A stretch of DNA of 64,000 nucleotides, taken from Streptomyces canus (GTDB lineage Bacteria > Actinomycetota > Actinomycetes > Streptomycetales > Streptomycetaceae). Positions 33,422 through 41,562 of this stretch are shown here, in pieces; the stretch's first letter is position 1, and every line of letters starts with the position of its first letter. A program made the position numbers and the translations under genes. The notes beneath the pieces are model-generated. The model was not told the origin of the DNA. It saw only the letters and a list, made by a program, of their open reading frames with translations, and ran no database searches. The DNA lies in NCBI RefSeq assembly GCF_001514145.1, contig NZ_KQ948663.1, forward strand, positions 1-64,000. The letters run 5' to 3'.

Positions 33422-34135
33422 ATGGCGGGCCGAGCGGCCGTACCCGAAGTGATCTGGGCGCGTCCCGAGCGGACGGGGCGTGGGCCCAAACCCGCGTTCA
33501 CCAGGGCGGACATCGCTTCCGCGGCGGTGCGGCTCGCGGATGCCGGGGGTCTGGACGCGGTGTCCATGCGGCATGTCGCGGCCGAACTCGGCTGCGGGAC
33601 GATGTCGCTGTACAACTACGTCCCCCGTAAGGAGGACCTGTACGAGCTGATGGTGGACGCGGTCAGCGGGGAGCACGAGCGGTTCGAGCCGACCGGTGAC
33701 TGGCGGGCCGACATGCTCCGCAACGCGCGCCAGACCAAGGCGCTCATGCACCGGCACGCCTGGATGGTGCGGCTGATGTCAGGGGTGTACGGCTTCAGCC
33801 CCAACGCCCTGCGCTACCTGGAGCACTGCCTCGCCTGCCTCGACCCGCTGGACGCCCCCAACGGCACGAAGATCGAGCTGGTCGCGATGCTCAACGGGTG
33901 TGTGACGACGTACGTCTCGAACGAGCTGTCCACGGCCGAGCGGGTGCGGTCGCTGCCATGGTCGCAGGAGCAGGAGAACGCGGTGCGGATCGCGTATCTC
34001 GGCAGTCAGGTGGCCTCGGGGGCGTATCCGCGGCTGGCGGCGTCGTTCATGGAGGACGCGGGGCCGATCGATCTGGACGCGGTCTTCGAGCGGATGCTGG
34101 AGCGGGTCCTGGACGGCTTCGCGCCCAGAGGCTAG
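33422..34135 (+). CDS. TetR-family repressor (TetR_C class)
   Basis: A 237-aa regulator. The HTH is FTRADIASAAVRLADAGGLDAVSMRHVAAELGCGTMSLYNYVPRKEDLYELMVD (about residues 26-79), followed by an all-helical ligand domain of the tetracyclin-repressor C-terminal type. Such regulators sense the drug exported by the neighbouring transporter. It is divergent from the DrrAB genes, with the palindromic operators between. The stop overlaps the convergent ISP-like gene as CTAG. Confidence 0.9.
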   Translation: MAGRAAVPEVIWARPERTGRGPKPAFTRADIASAAVRLADAGGLDAVSMRHVAAELGCGTMSLYNYVPRKEDLYELMVDAVSGEHERFEPTGDWRADMLRNARQTKALMHRHAWMVRLMSGVYGFSPNALRYLEHCLACLDPLDAPNGTKIELVAMLNGCVTTYVSNELSTAERVRSLPWSQEQENAVRIAYLGSQVASGAYPRLAASFMEDAGPIDLDAVFERMLERVLDGFAPRG

Positions 34136-35286
34136 AGCAGGGCGAGCTGCCCCTCCGGCCCCTCCTCGTGCCCGTCCAGGACCGAGGCCGGCCTGCGCGC
34201 CGAGTCCGGGACGGGCAGGACCCCCGCCTCGCGCAGGTCGCCCGCCGTGATCCGGGGCGTCAATTCGTCCGGGAGGGGCAGGAGATCGGCCAGCAGGGCC
34301 AGCACGGTGATCAGTTCGAGGAGCTCCGATGTCCACGGCTGCGGCCACGTCGCGGGACGGATCGCGGACAGCGTGCCCGGCTCCGGTTCCGTGACGCGGG
34401 CCGTGAACCACTGCTCCAGGACCCGCGCTCCGCCGGCCTCGAAGTCCCAGGCCTTCGGCGGTACCGGGGAGATGCGGCCCTCGTCCAGCAGCAGGGCCTC
34501 CTCGTCGCGGTCGTAGTCCAGGGTCAGGGGACGGGACGGCAGGGGTGCGCGGACGTAGGGGCGGCGGCCTCCGGGCAGCTTCGGGCGGTCGCCGTCGCGG
34601 CGCATCAGCCAGAGGACGCGGTGGCCCGACTCGACGCCGCGGGACCACAGTTCGGGGTCGTCGGTGAGAGGGACGGTGAGGTCCGGGCGGACCGCCGCCA
34701 GGATCCAGGCGAGGACGTCCAGGGGTTCCACCGTGTTCCCGAGACGCGTCCGCAGGTGCTTCAGGAGCCCCGGGGCCAGGTTCGGCTCCGTGCCGCCCGG
34801 GCGGCGGTACAGGGGGCGGACCCGGCCGGGGCGGAGCAGGGGGAGGAGGGAGGTGGCCAGGAGCCGGGGGCCGTGACCGTCCGTGGGTGTCTCCACCACG
34901 AACACCTGGTTCTCGTCCGCCACCCGCCAGAGCTCGGGGCGGGCCGCGTCGATCAGCCGGTGGTCCGGGATCAGCCACTGCTCGTCGAAGGGCGCGTGCA
35001 GGACCCGTACCGGCTCCGGGCAGGGACCGGTGGCGCGCGCGAGCTTTTCCGTGCCGCCTGTCCGCCCCGGCAGCTGCCCGACCGCGGAGCGCAGGGTGCG
35101 GGAGCGGGTGGGCTCGAACAGGGCTTCCCGGTCGGGTCCCTCGGCCTTCAGCAGGGCGTCCCAGCGGGCCTTCAGGGATGCCGCGTCGGGACCCGTCGGC
35201 CACCCCCGGCCGAGCCGCGGCGGTGCGACGGACCACGGCATGAGGTCCGCCAGCGACGGAGCGTCGTCGTGCGTCACGCTGGGCAT
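34132..35286 (-). CDS. Stand-alone type ISP restriction-modification C-terminal domain-like protein
   Basis: A 384-aa protein resembling the C-terminal target-recognition domain of type ISP restriction-modification enzymes (LlaBIII-like), recognised from FDEQWLIPDHRLIDAARPELW, QVFVVETP, VLAWILAAVRPDLTVPLTDDPELW and the final YDRDEEALLLDEGRISPVPP and LLELITVLALLADLLPLPDEL segments. No methyltransferase, helicase or nuclease motif is present, and none is encoded nearby, so it cannot be a complete restriction system. In Streptomyces it may be a repurposed DNA-binding protein. It starts 42 bp upstream of the GntR gene end on the same strand. Confidence 0.6.
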   Translation of the reverse strand: MPSVTHDDAPSLADLMPWSVAPPRLGRGWPTGPDAASLKARWDALLKAEGPDREALFEPTRSRTLRSAVGQLPGRTGGTEKLARATGPCPEPVRVLHAPFDEQWLIPDHRLIDAARPELWRVADENQVFVVETPTDGHGPRLLATSLLPLLRPGRVRPLYRRPGGTEPNLAPGLLKHLRTRLGNTVEPLDVLAWILAAVRPDLTVPLTDDPELWSRGVESGHRVLWLMRRDGDRPKLPGGRRPYVRAPLPSRPLTLDYDRDEEALLLDEGRISPVPPKAWDFEAGGARVLEQWFTARVTEPEPGTLSAIRPATWPQPWTSELLELITVLALLADLLPLPDELTPRITAGDLREAGVLPVPDSARRPASVLDGHEEGPEGQLALL

Positions 35287-35326
35287 CGTACGACCTTCCG
35301 CCGACAGGCAGTCGGGGCCGGTGAGC

Positions 35327-36076
35327 TCATGTGGCGTCCAGGGTCACCGTGAAGGAGAACCGGTCGCCCCGGTAGTGGATCACCGCCACGTCGAGTACCC
35401 GGCCGGCCGTGTCGTAGGTGACCCCCGTGTAGTGCAGGATCGGGCTCAGCAGGGGGACTTGGAGCAGCCGGGCGGTCTCCGGGTCCGCGAGACGCGCCTC
35501 CACGGTGTCCGTGATGCGGCTGATGTCCGCCCCGACGACATCCCGCAGCACCTTGGTCATCGGCCAGCGCGCCAGATCCGACGGGTCGATGCGCGCGGCC
35601 AGTTCGGGGCGGACGTAGTTGCGGGCGTGATTGGTCGGCTCGCCCGTCTGCTCGTCGCTGCGCAGTCGGTGGTACGCGGCCACCTCGTCCAATTCCGGGA
35701 AGTGCTCGGCGAGTTCGGGCGGCACGGGCGACTTGCCGTGCTCCAGCAGCTCGGTCGTCATGCCGGACTGCTGGGCCACGATCGCGTCCACCGAGCCGAG
35801 CAGCCGGACCGGAGTGCCCCGGCGGGCGTCCGGCTCGATGAAGGTGCCCCGGCGGCGGTGGCGGCTGATCAGCCCCTCGTCCTCCAGCTCCTTCAGTGCC
35901 TGCCGCATGGTCAGCACGCTCACGCCGTAGTGGCCGGCCAGCTGTTCCTCGGTGGGCAGGCGCAGCGGGTCCTGGGGTGAGCGGCCGAGTATCGAGGCGC
36001 GCAGGGACTGCGACACCTGGTACCAGAGCGGCAGCTTGCGGTTCAGGACGATCGAGTCCGGGGCGAAGGAGGTCAC
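35327..36076 (-). CDS. GntR/HutC-family regulator (UTRA domain), next to hmgA
   Basis: A 249-aa regulator with a winged HTH (LRLPTEEQLAGHYGVSVLTMRQALKELEDEGLISRHRRRGTFIE, about residues 38-81) and a C-terminal UTRA effector domain (LRSDEQTGEPTNHARNYVRPEL to GRVLDVAVIHYRGDRFSFTV). HutC-type proteins respond to catabolic intermediates. It lies 27 bp downstream of hmgA on the same strand, so it probably regulates that gene in response to homogentisate or a related acid. This link is inferred from context. Confidence 0.85.
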   Translation of the reverse strand: MTSFAPDSIVLNRKLPLWYQVSQSLRASILGRSPQDPLRLPTEEQLAGHYGVSVLTMRQALKELEDEGLISRHRRRGTFIEPDARRGTPVRLLGSVDAIVAQQSGMTTELLEHGKSPVPPELAEHFPELDEVAAYHRLRSDEQTGEPTNHARNYVRPELAARIDPSDLARWPMTKVLRDVVGADISRITDTVEARLADPETARLLQVPLLSPILHYTGVTYDTAGRVLDVAVIHYRGDRFSFTVTLDAT

Positions 36077-36103
36077 GGGCTATCCGTACCTTCCGCGGAT
36101 CGG

Positions 36104-37450
36104 TCAGTGCAACGGGCGGAAGTGACGTTCGAGGCCGCGCCACACGTCGTCGTAGTGCGGCTGGAGGTGGTCCGCCCGGGCCGCGTGCGCGGTGAGCGTC
36201 ACCGGCCAGCGCGTCTCGAACATGAACGCGAGCCCGTCGTCGACCTTCTGCGGCTTCAGCTCGGCCGCGCTCGCCCGGTCGAACGTCTCCCGGTCCGGAC
36301 CGTGCGCCGACATCATGTTGTGCAGCGAGCCGCCGCCGGGCACGAAGCCCCCTTCTCCGGAGGCCTTCGCGTCGTAGGCGCCCTCGATCAGTCCCATGTA
36401 CTCGCTCATCACGTTCCGGTGGAAGTACGGCGGCCGGAAGGTGTCCTCGCCGACCAGCCAGCGCGGTGCGAACACGACGAAGTCCACGCCGGCCAGCCCG
36501 GGGGTGTCCGACGGGGATGTCAGCACCGTGAAGATCGACGGGTCGGGGTGGTCGTAGGAGATGCTGCCGATGACGTTGAAGCGGCGCAGGTCGTAGACGT
36601 ACGGCACATGGTTGCCGTGCCAGGCGACCACATCGAGCGGGGAGTGGTCGTAGGTCGCGGTCCAGAGGTTGCCGCAGAACTTGTTGACCACCTCTACCGG
36701 CCCCTCGACGTCCTCGTACGCGGCGACGGGAGCCCGGAAGTCGCGCGGGTTGGCGAGGCCGTTGGCGCCGATGGGGCCGAGGTCGGGGAGCTGGAAGGGG
36801 GCCCCGTAGTTCTCGCACACATAACCCCGGGCCGACTCGTCGAGGAGCTCCACACGGAAGCGGACCCCCCGAGGGATCAGTGCCACATGGCCCGGCTCCA
36901 CATGCAGCAGTCCGAACTCCGTGCGCAGCACCAGCCCGCCGCGCTCCGGGACGATCAGCAGCTCGCCGTCGGCGTCACTGAAGACGCGGTCCATTGAATC
37001 GGTGGCGTGGTAGAGGTGCACGGCCATACCGGTGCGCTGGGTGACGTCGCCGTTGCCGCCGAGGGTCCACAGACCGGCGAGGAAGTCGGTGCCCTCGGCC
37101 GGCTCCGGCAGGGGGTTCCAGCGCAGCCGGTTCGGGTCCGGCACCGACTCGGTGAAGGGGGCCGTGCGGATCCGGCCGTTGTGGGTGTGGGTGAACGCCG
37201 GGTGCGCGGCGGAGGGGCGGATCCGGTACAGCCAGGAGCGGCGGTTGTGGGCGCGGGGCTCGGTGAACGCGGTACCGCTGAGCTGCTCCGCGTACAGGCC
37301 GAGAGGGGCGCGCTGCGGGGCGTTGCGGCCCTCGGGCAGGGCGCCCGGGACGGCCTCGGAGGCGTGCTCGTTGCCGAATCCGGAGAGGTGCGCCAGGCCC
37401 TCGGCGGCCTTGCGTGCGTCGCCGCGCGTGATCGCTGTGTCCCCGCTCAT
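36104..37450 (-). CDS. hmgA: Homogentisate 1,2-dioxygenase
   Basis: A 448-aa non-haem iron dioxygenase that opens the ring of homogentisate in tyrosine and phenylalanine catabolism, giving maleylacetoacetate. Strong family motifs: LSGFGNEHASEAVPGALP at the N-terminus, then NGRIRTAPFTE, LIPRGVRFRVEL, RGYVCENYGAPFQLPDLGPIG, and the iron-binding region PPYFHRNVMSEYMGLIEG (His and Glu) with a second His in GGSLHNMMSAHGPD. Length is normal for the family. The other pathway genes (maleylacetoacetate isomerase, fumarylacetoacetase) are not in this window. It probably forms an operon with the downstream GntR gene. Confidence 0.97.
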   Translation of the reverse strand: MSGDTAITRGDARKAAEGLAHLSGFGNEHASEAVPGALPEGRNAPQRAPLGLYAEQLSGTAFTEPRAHNRRSWLYRIRPSAAHPAFTHTHNGRIRTAPFTESVPDPNRLRWNPLPEPAEGTDFLAGLWTLGGNGDVTQRTGMAVHLYHATDSMDRVFSDADGELLIVPERGGLVLRTEFGLLHVEPGHVALIPRGVRFRVELLDESARGYVCENYGAPFQLPDLGPIGANGLANPRDFRAPVAAYEDVEGPVEVVNKFCGNLWTATYDHSPLDVVAWHGNHVPYVYDLRRFNVIGSISYDHPDPSIFTVLTSPSDTPGLAGVDFVVFAPRWLVGEDTFRPPYFHRNVMSEYMGLIEGAYDAKASGEGGFVPGGGSLHNMMSAHGPDRETFDRASAAELKPQKVDDGLAFMFETRWPVTLTAHAARADHLQPHYDDVWRGLERHFRPLH

Positions 37451-37470
37451 GATCGCTCCCTTGCGGTCTG

Positions 37471-37494
37471 ATTCCTATGGACTACCGTAGGATT
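37471..37494. promoter_or_regulatory. Inverted repeat upstream of hmgA (candidate operator)
   Basis: CCTATGG (37474-37480), ACTA spacer, CCGTAGG (37485-37491): 7-bp arms with one mismatch, extendable to 10-bp arms with two. It lies 24 bp before the hmgA start codon, where a repressor would block transcription. The neighbouring GntR protein is the obvious candidate binder. Confidence 0.6.
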
Positions 37495-37623
37495 GCGGTT
37501 TGGTCGGCGCAAGAGGCCGTTCCGTGGAACCGATTTCCCCGTCGTGACCTCCTCAGGGAGGAGAGCGAGAACCAGACCCCAGGGGGATTCGCGGTGTCGG
37601 ACTTGTGTTCTACGCTCGCCCGC

Positions 37624-38424
37624 ATGTCGTGGACGCGGGGACTCATTGCCCTGCTCGCGGTCTGTGTCGTGCTGGTGACCGGATCCGTGAGCTGTGGCGC
37701 CAGTGGGGCACAGGAGCGCAAGGACGGACAGTCGGTCTCACCGGTGGGCAAGGTCCTCGACGACACCGATGAGGAGGGGCGGCACTACCGCGAGGTGGAC
37801 AAGGGCAACGCCCCCGACGTCGGCATAGAGGTGCAGCCGAACACCGACGACAGCTGGTCGGTGCGGCTGACCGTCGAGAACTTCGCCTTCTCGCCCGCCG
37901 GGACGAAGGCGAAGGCGGTCTCCGGCCGCGGCGTCGCCGTCGTCTTCGTGGACGACCGTCCCGTGACCACCCTCCGCACCCCGTCCTGCCGCCTGGCGGC
38001 CGCGTACGTCCCCCAGGGCACCCACAAGGTCACCGCCAGGCTGTACGCCGACGACGGCACCGTGTGGGCCGTGGACGGCGACCCGGTGGAGAGCACGGCG
38101 GACGTCACGGCCTCGAAACCACAACCGAATGGCAGCGGCGCTCCGAGCCCGCAGGCCGGGGGGAGCGCGCGAGCGGGCAGCGGTGGTCCGGGTTCGCGAC
38201 TCCTCGTGAGCGTGGGCGGCGGTGCCTCGGAGGTGCGGCTCACCATGAGCACGGTCGGCGGCGCTTCGGCTTCGCGGCTCGCCACGGCTACGAGTGGCGG
38301 TGCCCGGGAAGTGCAGGCCATGGCGAGGGTGGACGGCGGTGTCCCCTACCCCGAGGGCGGCATGAGCGCTGATGGCGCAGTCTCCGGCGCGCGGCTCGCG
38401 ACGAGCGTCGGCGGTGGCCGATGA
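37624..38424 (+). CDS. Putative lipoprotein with low-complexity C-terminal repeats
   Basis: A 266-aa exported protein. The start MSWTRGLIALLAVCVVLVTG is a signal sequence ending in a lipobox-like VSC (Cys24), so lipid attachment is likely. A compact domain (about residues 45-165) includes DDSWSVRLTVENFAFSP and YVPQGTHKVTARLYADDGTVW. From about residue 190 the chain becomes an imperfect repeat of VGGGASEVRLTMS/VGGASASRLATA/SGGAREVQAMA-like units. I do not recognise the family. The tail looks recently expanded, because the DNA there is also repetitive. The start at 37624 is chosen for the signal sequence. Confidence 0.7.
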   Translation: MSWTRGLIALLAVCVVLVTGSVSCGASGAQERKDGQSVSPVGKVLDDTDEEGRHYREVDKGNAPDVGIEVQPNTDDSWSVRLTVENFAFSPAGTKAKAVSGRGVAVVFVDDRPVTTLRTPSCRLAAAYVPQGTHKVTARLYADDGTVWAVDGDPVESTADVTASKPQPNGSGAPSPQAGGSARAGSGGPGSRLLVSVGGGASEVRLTMSTVGGASASRLATATSGGAREVQAMARVDGGVPYPEGGMSADGAVSGARLATSVGGGR

Positions 38425-38488
38425 GTGCCGCAGGCCCCCGGCCCCGTACCAGGTGGCAGGGTTTTCCGGACCACGGCGGAAAGGCATC

Positions 38489-39109
38489 ATGAAGCCCGTG
38501 CCCCAAGCGACCTCGCTTCGCCGCGCCCCCGTGCAACGGCGCAGCGCCGAACGGCTGACCAGAATCCTCGACGCCTGCGCCGACCTGCTCGACGAGGTCG
38601 GCTACGACGCCCTGAGCACGCGTGCCGTCGCCCAGCGCGCCGGCGTGCCCATCGGCTCCGTCTACCGCTTCTTCGGCAACAAGCGGCAGATGGTCGACGC
38701 GCTGGCCCAGCGCAACCTGGAGCGTTTCACGGAGGGCGTCACCGACCGCCTCAAGGAGTCGGGCGAGGAGGGAGGCTGGCGTACGGCGATGGACGTCGTG
38801 CTCGACGAGTACCTCGCCATGAAACGCACCGCCCCCGGCTTCTCCCTCGTCGACTTCGGCAACCAGATCCCCGTCGGCGCCCGCCACGCGGAACCCAACC
38901 ACCGGGTCGCCGACCGCCTCGCAGAGCTCCTCTCCGGCTACCTCGCCCGGGAACCGGACGACGACCTGCGCCGCACCTTCCTGATCGCCGTGGAGACCGC
39001 CGACACCCTGGTCCACCTGGCCTTCCGGATGGCCCCCGAGGGGGACGAGCGGATCATCCAGGAGACCCGGGAGCTGCTGCGCGCCTATCTGGCGAGGGTT
39101 CTGGACTGA
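38489..39109 (+). CDS. TetR-family regulator
   Basis: A 206-aa regulator. Its HTH is RLTRILDACADLLDEVGYDALSTRAVAQRAGVPIGSVYRFFGNKRQMVDALAQ (about residues 22-74), followed by an all-helical ligand-binding region. The ATG at 38489 follows GGCGGAAAGG. It is upstream of and co-oriented with a molybdopterin oxidoreductase gene. A 12-bp palindrome between them (39137-39148) is a candidate site for this protein. The effector is unknown. Confidence 0.88.
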   Translation: MKPVPQATSLRRAPVQRRSAERLTRILDACADLLDEVGYDALSTRAVAQRAGVPIGSVYRFFGNKRQMVDALAQRNLERFTEGVTDRLKESGEEGGWRTAMDVVLDEYLAMKRTAPGFSLVDFGNQIPVGARHAEPNHRVADRLAELLSGYLAREPDDDLRRTFLIAVETADTLVHLAFRMAPEGDERIIQETRELLRAYLARVLD

Positions 39110-39136
39110 CCGTCCACAACCCCTCCCCTTCATCCC

Positions 39137-39148
39137 TACCGGTCGGTA
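39137..39148. promoter_or_regulatory. Palindrome before the molybdopterin oxidoreductase gene
   Basis: TACCGGTCGGTA, perfect 5-bp arms with a 2-bp centre, overlaps a -10-like TATGCT at 39147-39152. It lies 38 bp before the oxidoreductase start and 27 bp after the TetR gene. ACCG/CGGT symmetry is common in TetR operators. A weaker relative (ACCGTCCGGT) is at 50782-50791. Confidence 0.5.
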
Positions 39149-39186
39149 TGCTCGCCTGGACAGGCACCGCTGCCCCGGGAGGACCC

Positions 39187-41424
39187 GTGTCCCGCACCGC
39201 TCTGCGTATCTGCCCCCTGTGCGAGGCCACCTGTGGTCTGACGCTCACCGTCGAGGGGACCCGGGTCACCGGCGCCCGCGGCGACCGTGACGACGTGTTC
39301 AGCAAGGGGTTCATCTGCCCGAAGGGGGCGTCCTTCGGGGCCGTCGACGGGGACCCGGACCGGCTGCGCACGCCGCTCGTGCGACGGGACGGGGAGCTGC
39401 GCGAGGCCACCTGGGAGGAGGCCTTCGACGCGGTCGCCGCCGGAATCCGGGGCGTCGTCGACCGGTACGGGGCGAACTCCGTCGGGGTCGTCCTCGGCAA
39501 CCCCAACGTGCACACCATGGCCGGTGCCCTCTATCCGCCGGTGCTGCTCGCCGGGCTCGGCACCCGGAGCGTCTTCACCGCGTCCACGGTCGACCAGATG
39601 CCCAAGCACGTCTCCAGCGGCCTGCTGTACGGCGATGCCAACGCGATCCCCGTGCCCGACCTCGACCACACCGACCATCTGCTGCTGATCGGCGCCAACC
39701 CCCTGGAGTCCAACGGGAGTCTGTGCACCGCCCCCGACTTCCCCGGCAAGCTCAAGGCGCTCAAGGCCCGCGGCGGCACCCTCACCGTCATCGACCCCCG
39801 CCGCACCCGCACCGCCAAGCTCGCCGACCGGCACATCGCCATCCGGCCCGGTGCGGACGCGTTGCTTCTCGCCGCCGTGGCGTACGTGCTCTTCGAGGAA
39901 GACCTCGTGGACACGGGGGAGTTGACCGCGCACCTCCAGAGGCTCGACGAACTCCGGGAAGCCGTACAGGACTTCACTCCCGAAGCCGTCGCCGACGCCT
40001 GTGACGTGGACGCCGGGGTGACGCGGGCCCTCGCCCGTGAACTGGCCGCGGCGCCGACGGCCGCCGTATACGGTCGCATCGGCAGCTGCACCGTCCCGCA
40101 CGGCACCCTGGCCAGCTGGCTCGTCGACGTGCTCAACATCCTCACCGGCAACCTCGACCGGCCCGGCGGCGCGCTCTTCCCGCAGGCGGCCACCGACCGG
40201 ACGCCCCGGCCCGCCGGACCCAGCCACGGATTCGCGCTCGGGCGCTGGCACTCCCGGGTGAGCCGACACCCGGAGGCCAAGGGTGAGTTGCCGCTCTCCG
40301 CGCTCGCCGAGGAGATCGACACCGCGACCGCTGAGGGCGAGCCGGTCCGCGCGCTGATCGCCGTCGCCGCCAACCCCGTACTCTCCGCCCCCGACGGCGA
40401 CCGGCTCGACAAGGCCCTCGGCTCGCTCGACTTCATGGTCAGCGTGGACCCGTACCTGAACGAGACCTCGCGCCACGCCCACGTCGTGCTGCCGCCGCCC
40501 CCGCCCTCCCAGAGCCCGCACCACGACTTCGCCTTCAACACCCTCGCCGTGCGCAACCAGGTCCGCTACACCCGCCCCGCCGTCCCGCTGGAGCCCGGCC
40601 GGATGGCGGAGACGGAGATCCTCGCCCGGCTGATCCTCGCCGCGACCGGCATGCACGGCGCCGACCCGTCCGCCGTGGACGACCTGGTCATCGGCCAGAC
40701 CCTCGGCAAGGCCGTCAAGGACGCCCACTCGCCCGTGCACGGCCGCGAGCCGGGCGAACTCGCCGCAGAACTCGCCGGCGACACCGGCCCCGAGCGGCGG
40801 CTCGACATGATGCTGCGCCTCGGCCCCTACGGCGACGGTTTCGGCGTACGACCGGACGGGCTGAGCCTCACCAAGCTGCTCGCGCATCCGCACGGCATCG
40901 ACCTCGGACCGCTGCGGTCCCGGCTGCCGCAGCCGCTGAAGACCAGGAGCGGCAAGGTCGAACTGCTGCCGCAGCCCATCGCGGACGACCTGCCCAGGCT
41001 GCGCGAGGCCCTGCGACACCAGGTCGACGGGCTCGTCCTCGTCGGCCGCCGGCACCTGCGCTCCAACAACAGCTGGATGCACAACGTCCCCGCCCTCACC
41101 GGCGGCACCAACCGCTGCACCCTGCAGATCCACCCAGAGGACGCCGAGCGGCTCGGGCTGAAGGACGGTGCCGCGGTGCGGGTCAAGGGCGCCGGGGGAG
41201 AGGTGGTCACCGAGGCCGAGGTCACCGACGGCGTGCGCCCCGGCGTGGTCAGCCTGCCCCACGGCTGGGGTCACAACCGGCCCGGCACCCGGCTCAGCCA
41301 CGCCCTCAAGGACCCCGGCGTCAACGTCAACCAGCTCCTCGACGGCAGCCTGCTCGACCCGCTCTCGGGCAACGCGGTCCTCAACGGCGTACCGATAAAA
41401 CTGGCCGCCGTAGCGGCGCTGTGA
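39187..41424 (+). CDS. Molybdopterin-dependent oxidoreductase
   Basis: A 745-aa enzyme of the DMSO reductase superfamily. The N-terminal 4Fe-4S site is CPLCEATCGLTL then GFICPKG (C-x2-C-x3-C...C). Molybdopterin-binding segments follow: PDLDHTDHLLLIGANPLESN, VIDPRRTRTAKLADRHIAIRPGADA, GNLDRPGGALFPQ and the C-terminal RRHLRSNNSWMHNVP and LPHGWGHNRPGTR. No small subunit or membrane anchor gene is adjacent, so it resembles the single-subunit actinobacterial oxidoreductases of unknown substrate. The GTG at 39187 has GGGAGGA just upstream. The much longer open frame to 38425 is the shadow of the TetR gene. Confidence 0.88.
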   Translation: MSRTALRICPLCEATCGLTLTVEGTRVTGARGDRDDVFSKGFICPKGASFGAVDGDPDRLRTPLVRRDGELREATWEEAFDAVAAGIRGVVDRYGANSVGVVLGNPNVHTMAGALYPPVLLAGLGTRSVFTASTVDQMPKHVSSGLLYGDANAIPVPDLDHTDHLLLIGANPLESNGSLCTAPDFPGKLKALKARGGTLTVIDPRRTRTAKLADRHIAIRPGADALLLAAVAYVLFEEDLVDTGELTAHLQRLDELREAVQDFTPEAVADACDVDAGVTRALARELAAAPTAAVYGRIGSCTVPHGTLASWLVDVLNILTGNLDRPGGALFPQAATDRTPRPAGPSHGFALGRWHSRVSRHPEAKGELPLSALAEEIDTATAEGEPVRALIAVAANPVLSAPDGDRLDKALGSLDFMVSVDPYLNETSRHAHVVLPPPPPSQSPHHDFAFNTLAVRNQVRYTRPAVPLEPGRMAETEILARLILAATGMHGADPSAVDDLVIGQTLGKAVKDAHSPVHGREPGELAAELAGDTGPERRLDMMLRLGPYGDGFGVRPDGLSLTKLLAHPHGIDLGPLRSRLPQPLKTRSGKVELLPQPIADDLPRLREALRHQVDGLVLVGRRHLRSNNSWMHNVPALTGGTNRCTLQIHPEDAERLGLKDGAAVRVKGAGGEVVTEAEVTDGVRPGVVSLPHGWGHNRPGTRLSHALKDPGVNVNQLLDGSLLDPLSGNAVLNGVPIKLAAVAAL

Positions 41425-41562
41425 GCAGCGCAAAGCTGTGACCAGCAGTTTTGCGCTTATTGCTCGCATGTCAACGTCTTGTTAACGCCGCTTGACGAGT
41501 CCTAACGTCATCGCACTGCCGACTCCGGTGGGAGTTCAAGGGCGAACGTTAGGTATCCACTC

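Noticed and set aside
31641..34135. A natural product biosynthetic cluster around the DrrAB exporter
   Set aside because: No synthase, synthetase or tailoring genes lie nearby. It looks like a self-standing exporter with its repressor.
34132..35286. A complete restriction-modification or phage-defence system
   Set aside because: Only a recognition-like domain is present. No methylase, nuclease or helicase gene is found within 10 kb on either side.
38425..39186. N-terminal extension of the molybdopterin oxidoreductase
   Set aside because: The added 254 residues are Arg/Pro-rich shadow of the TetR gene, while GTG 39187 has a strong ribosome site and the family starts at the Cys motif.
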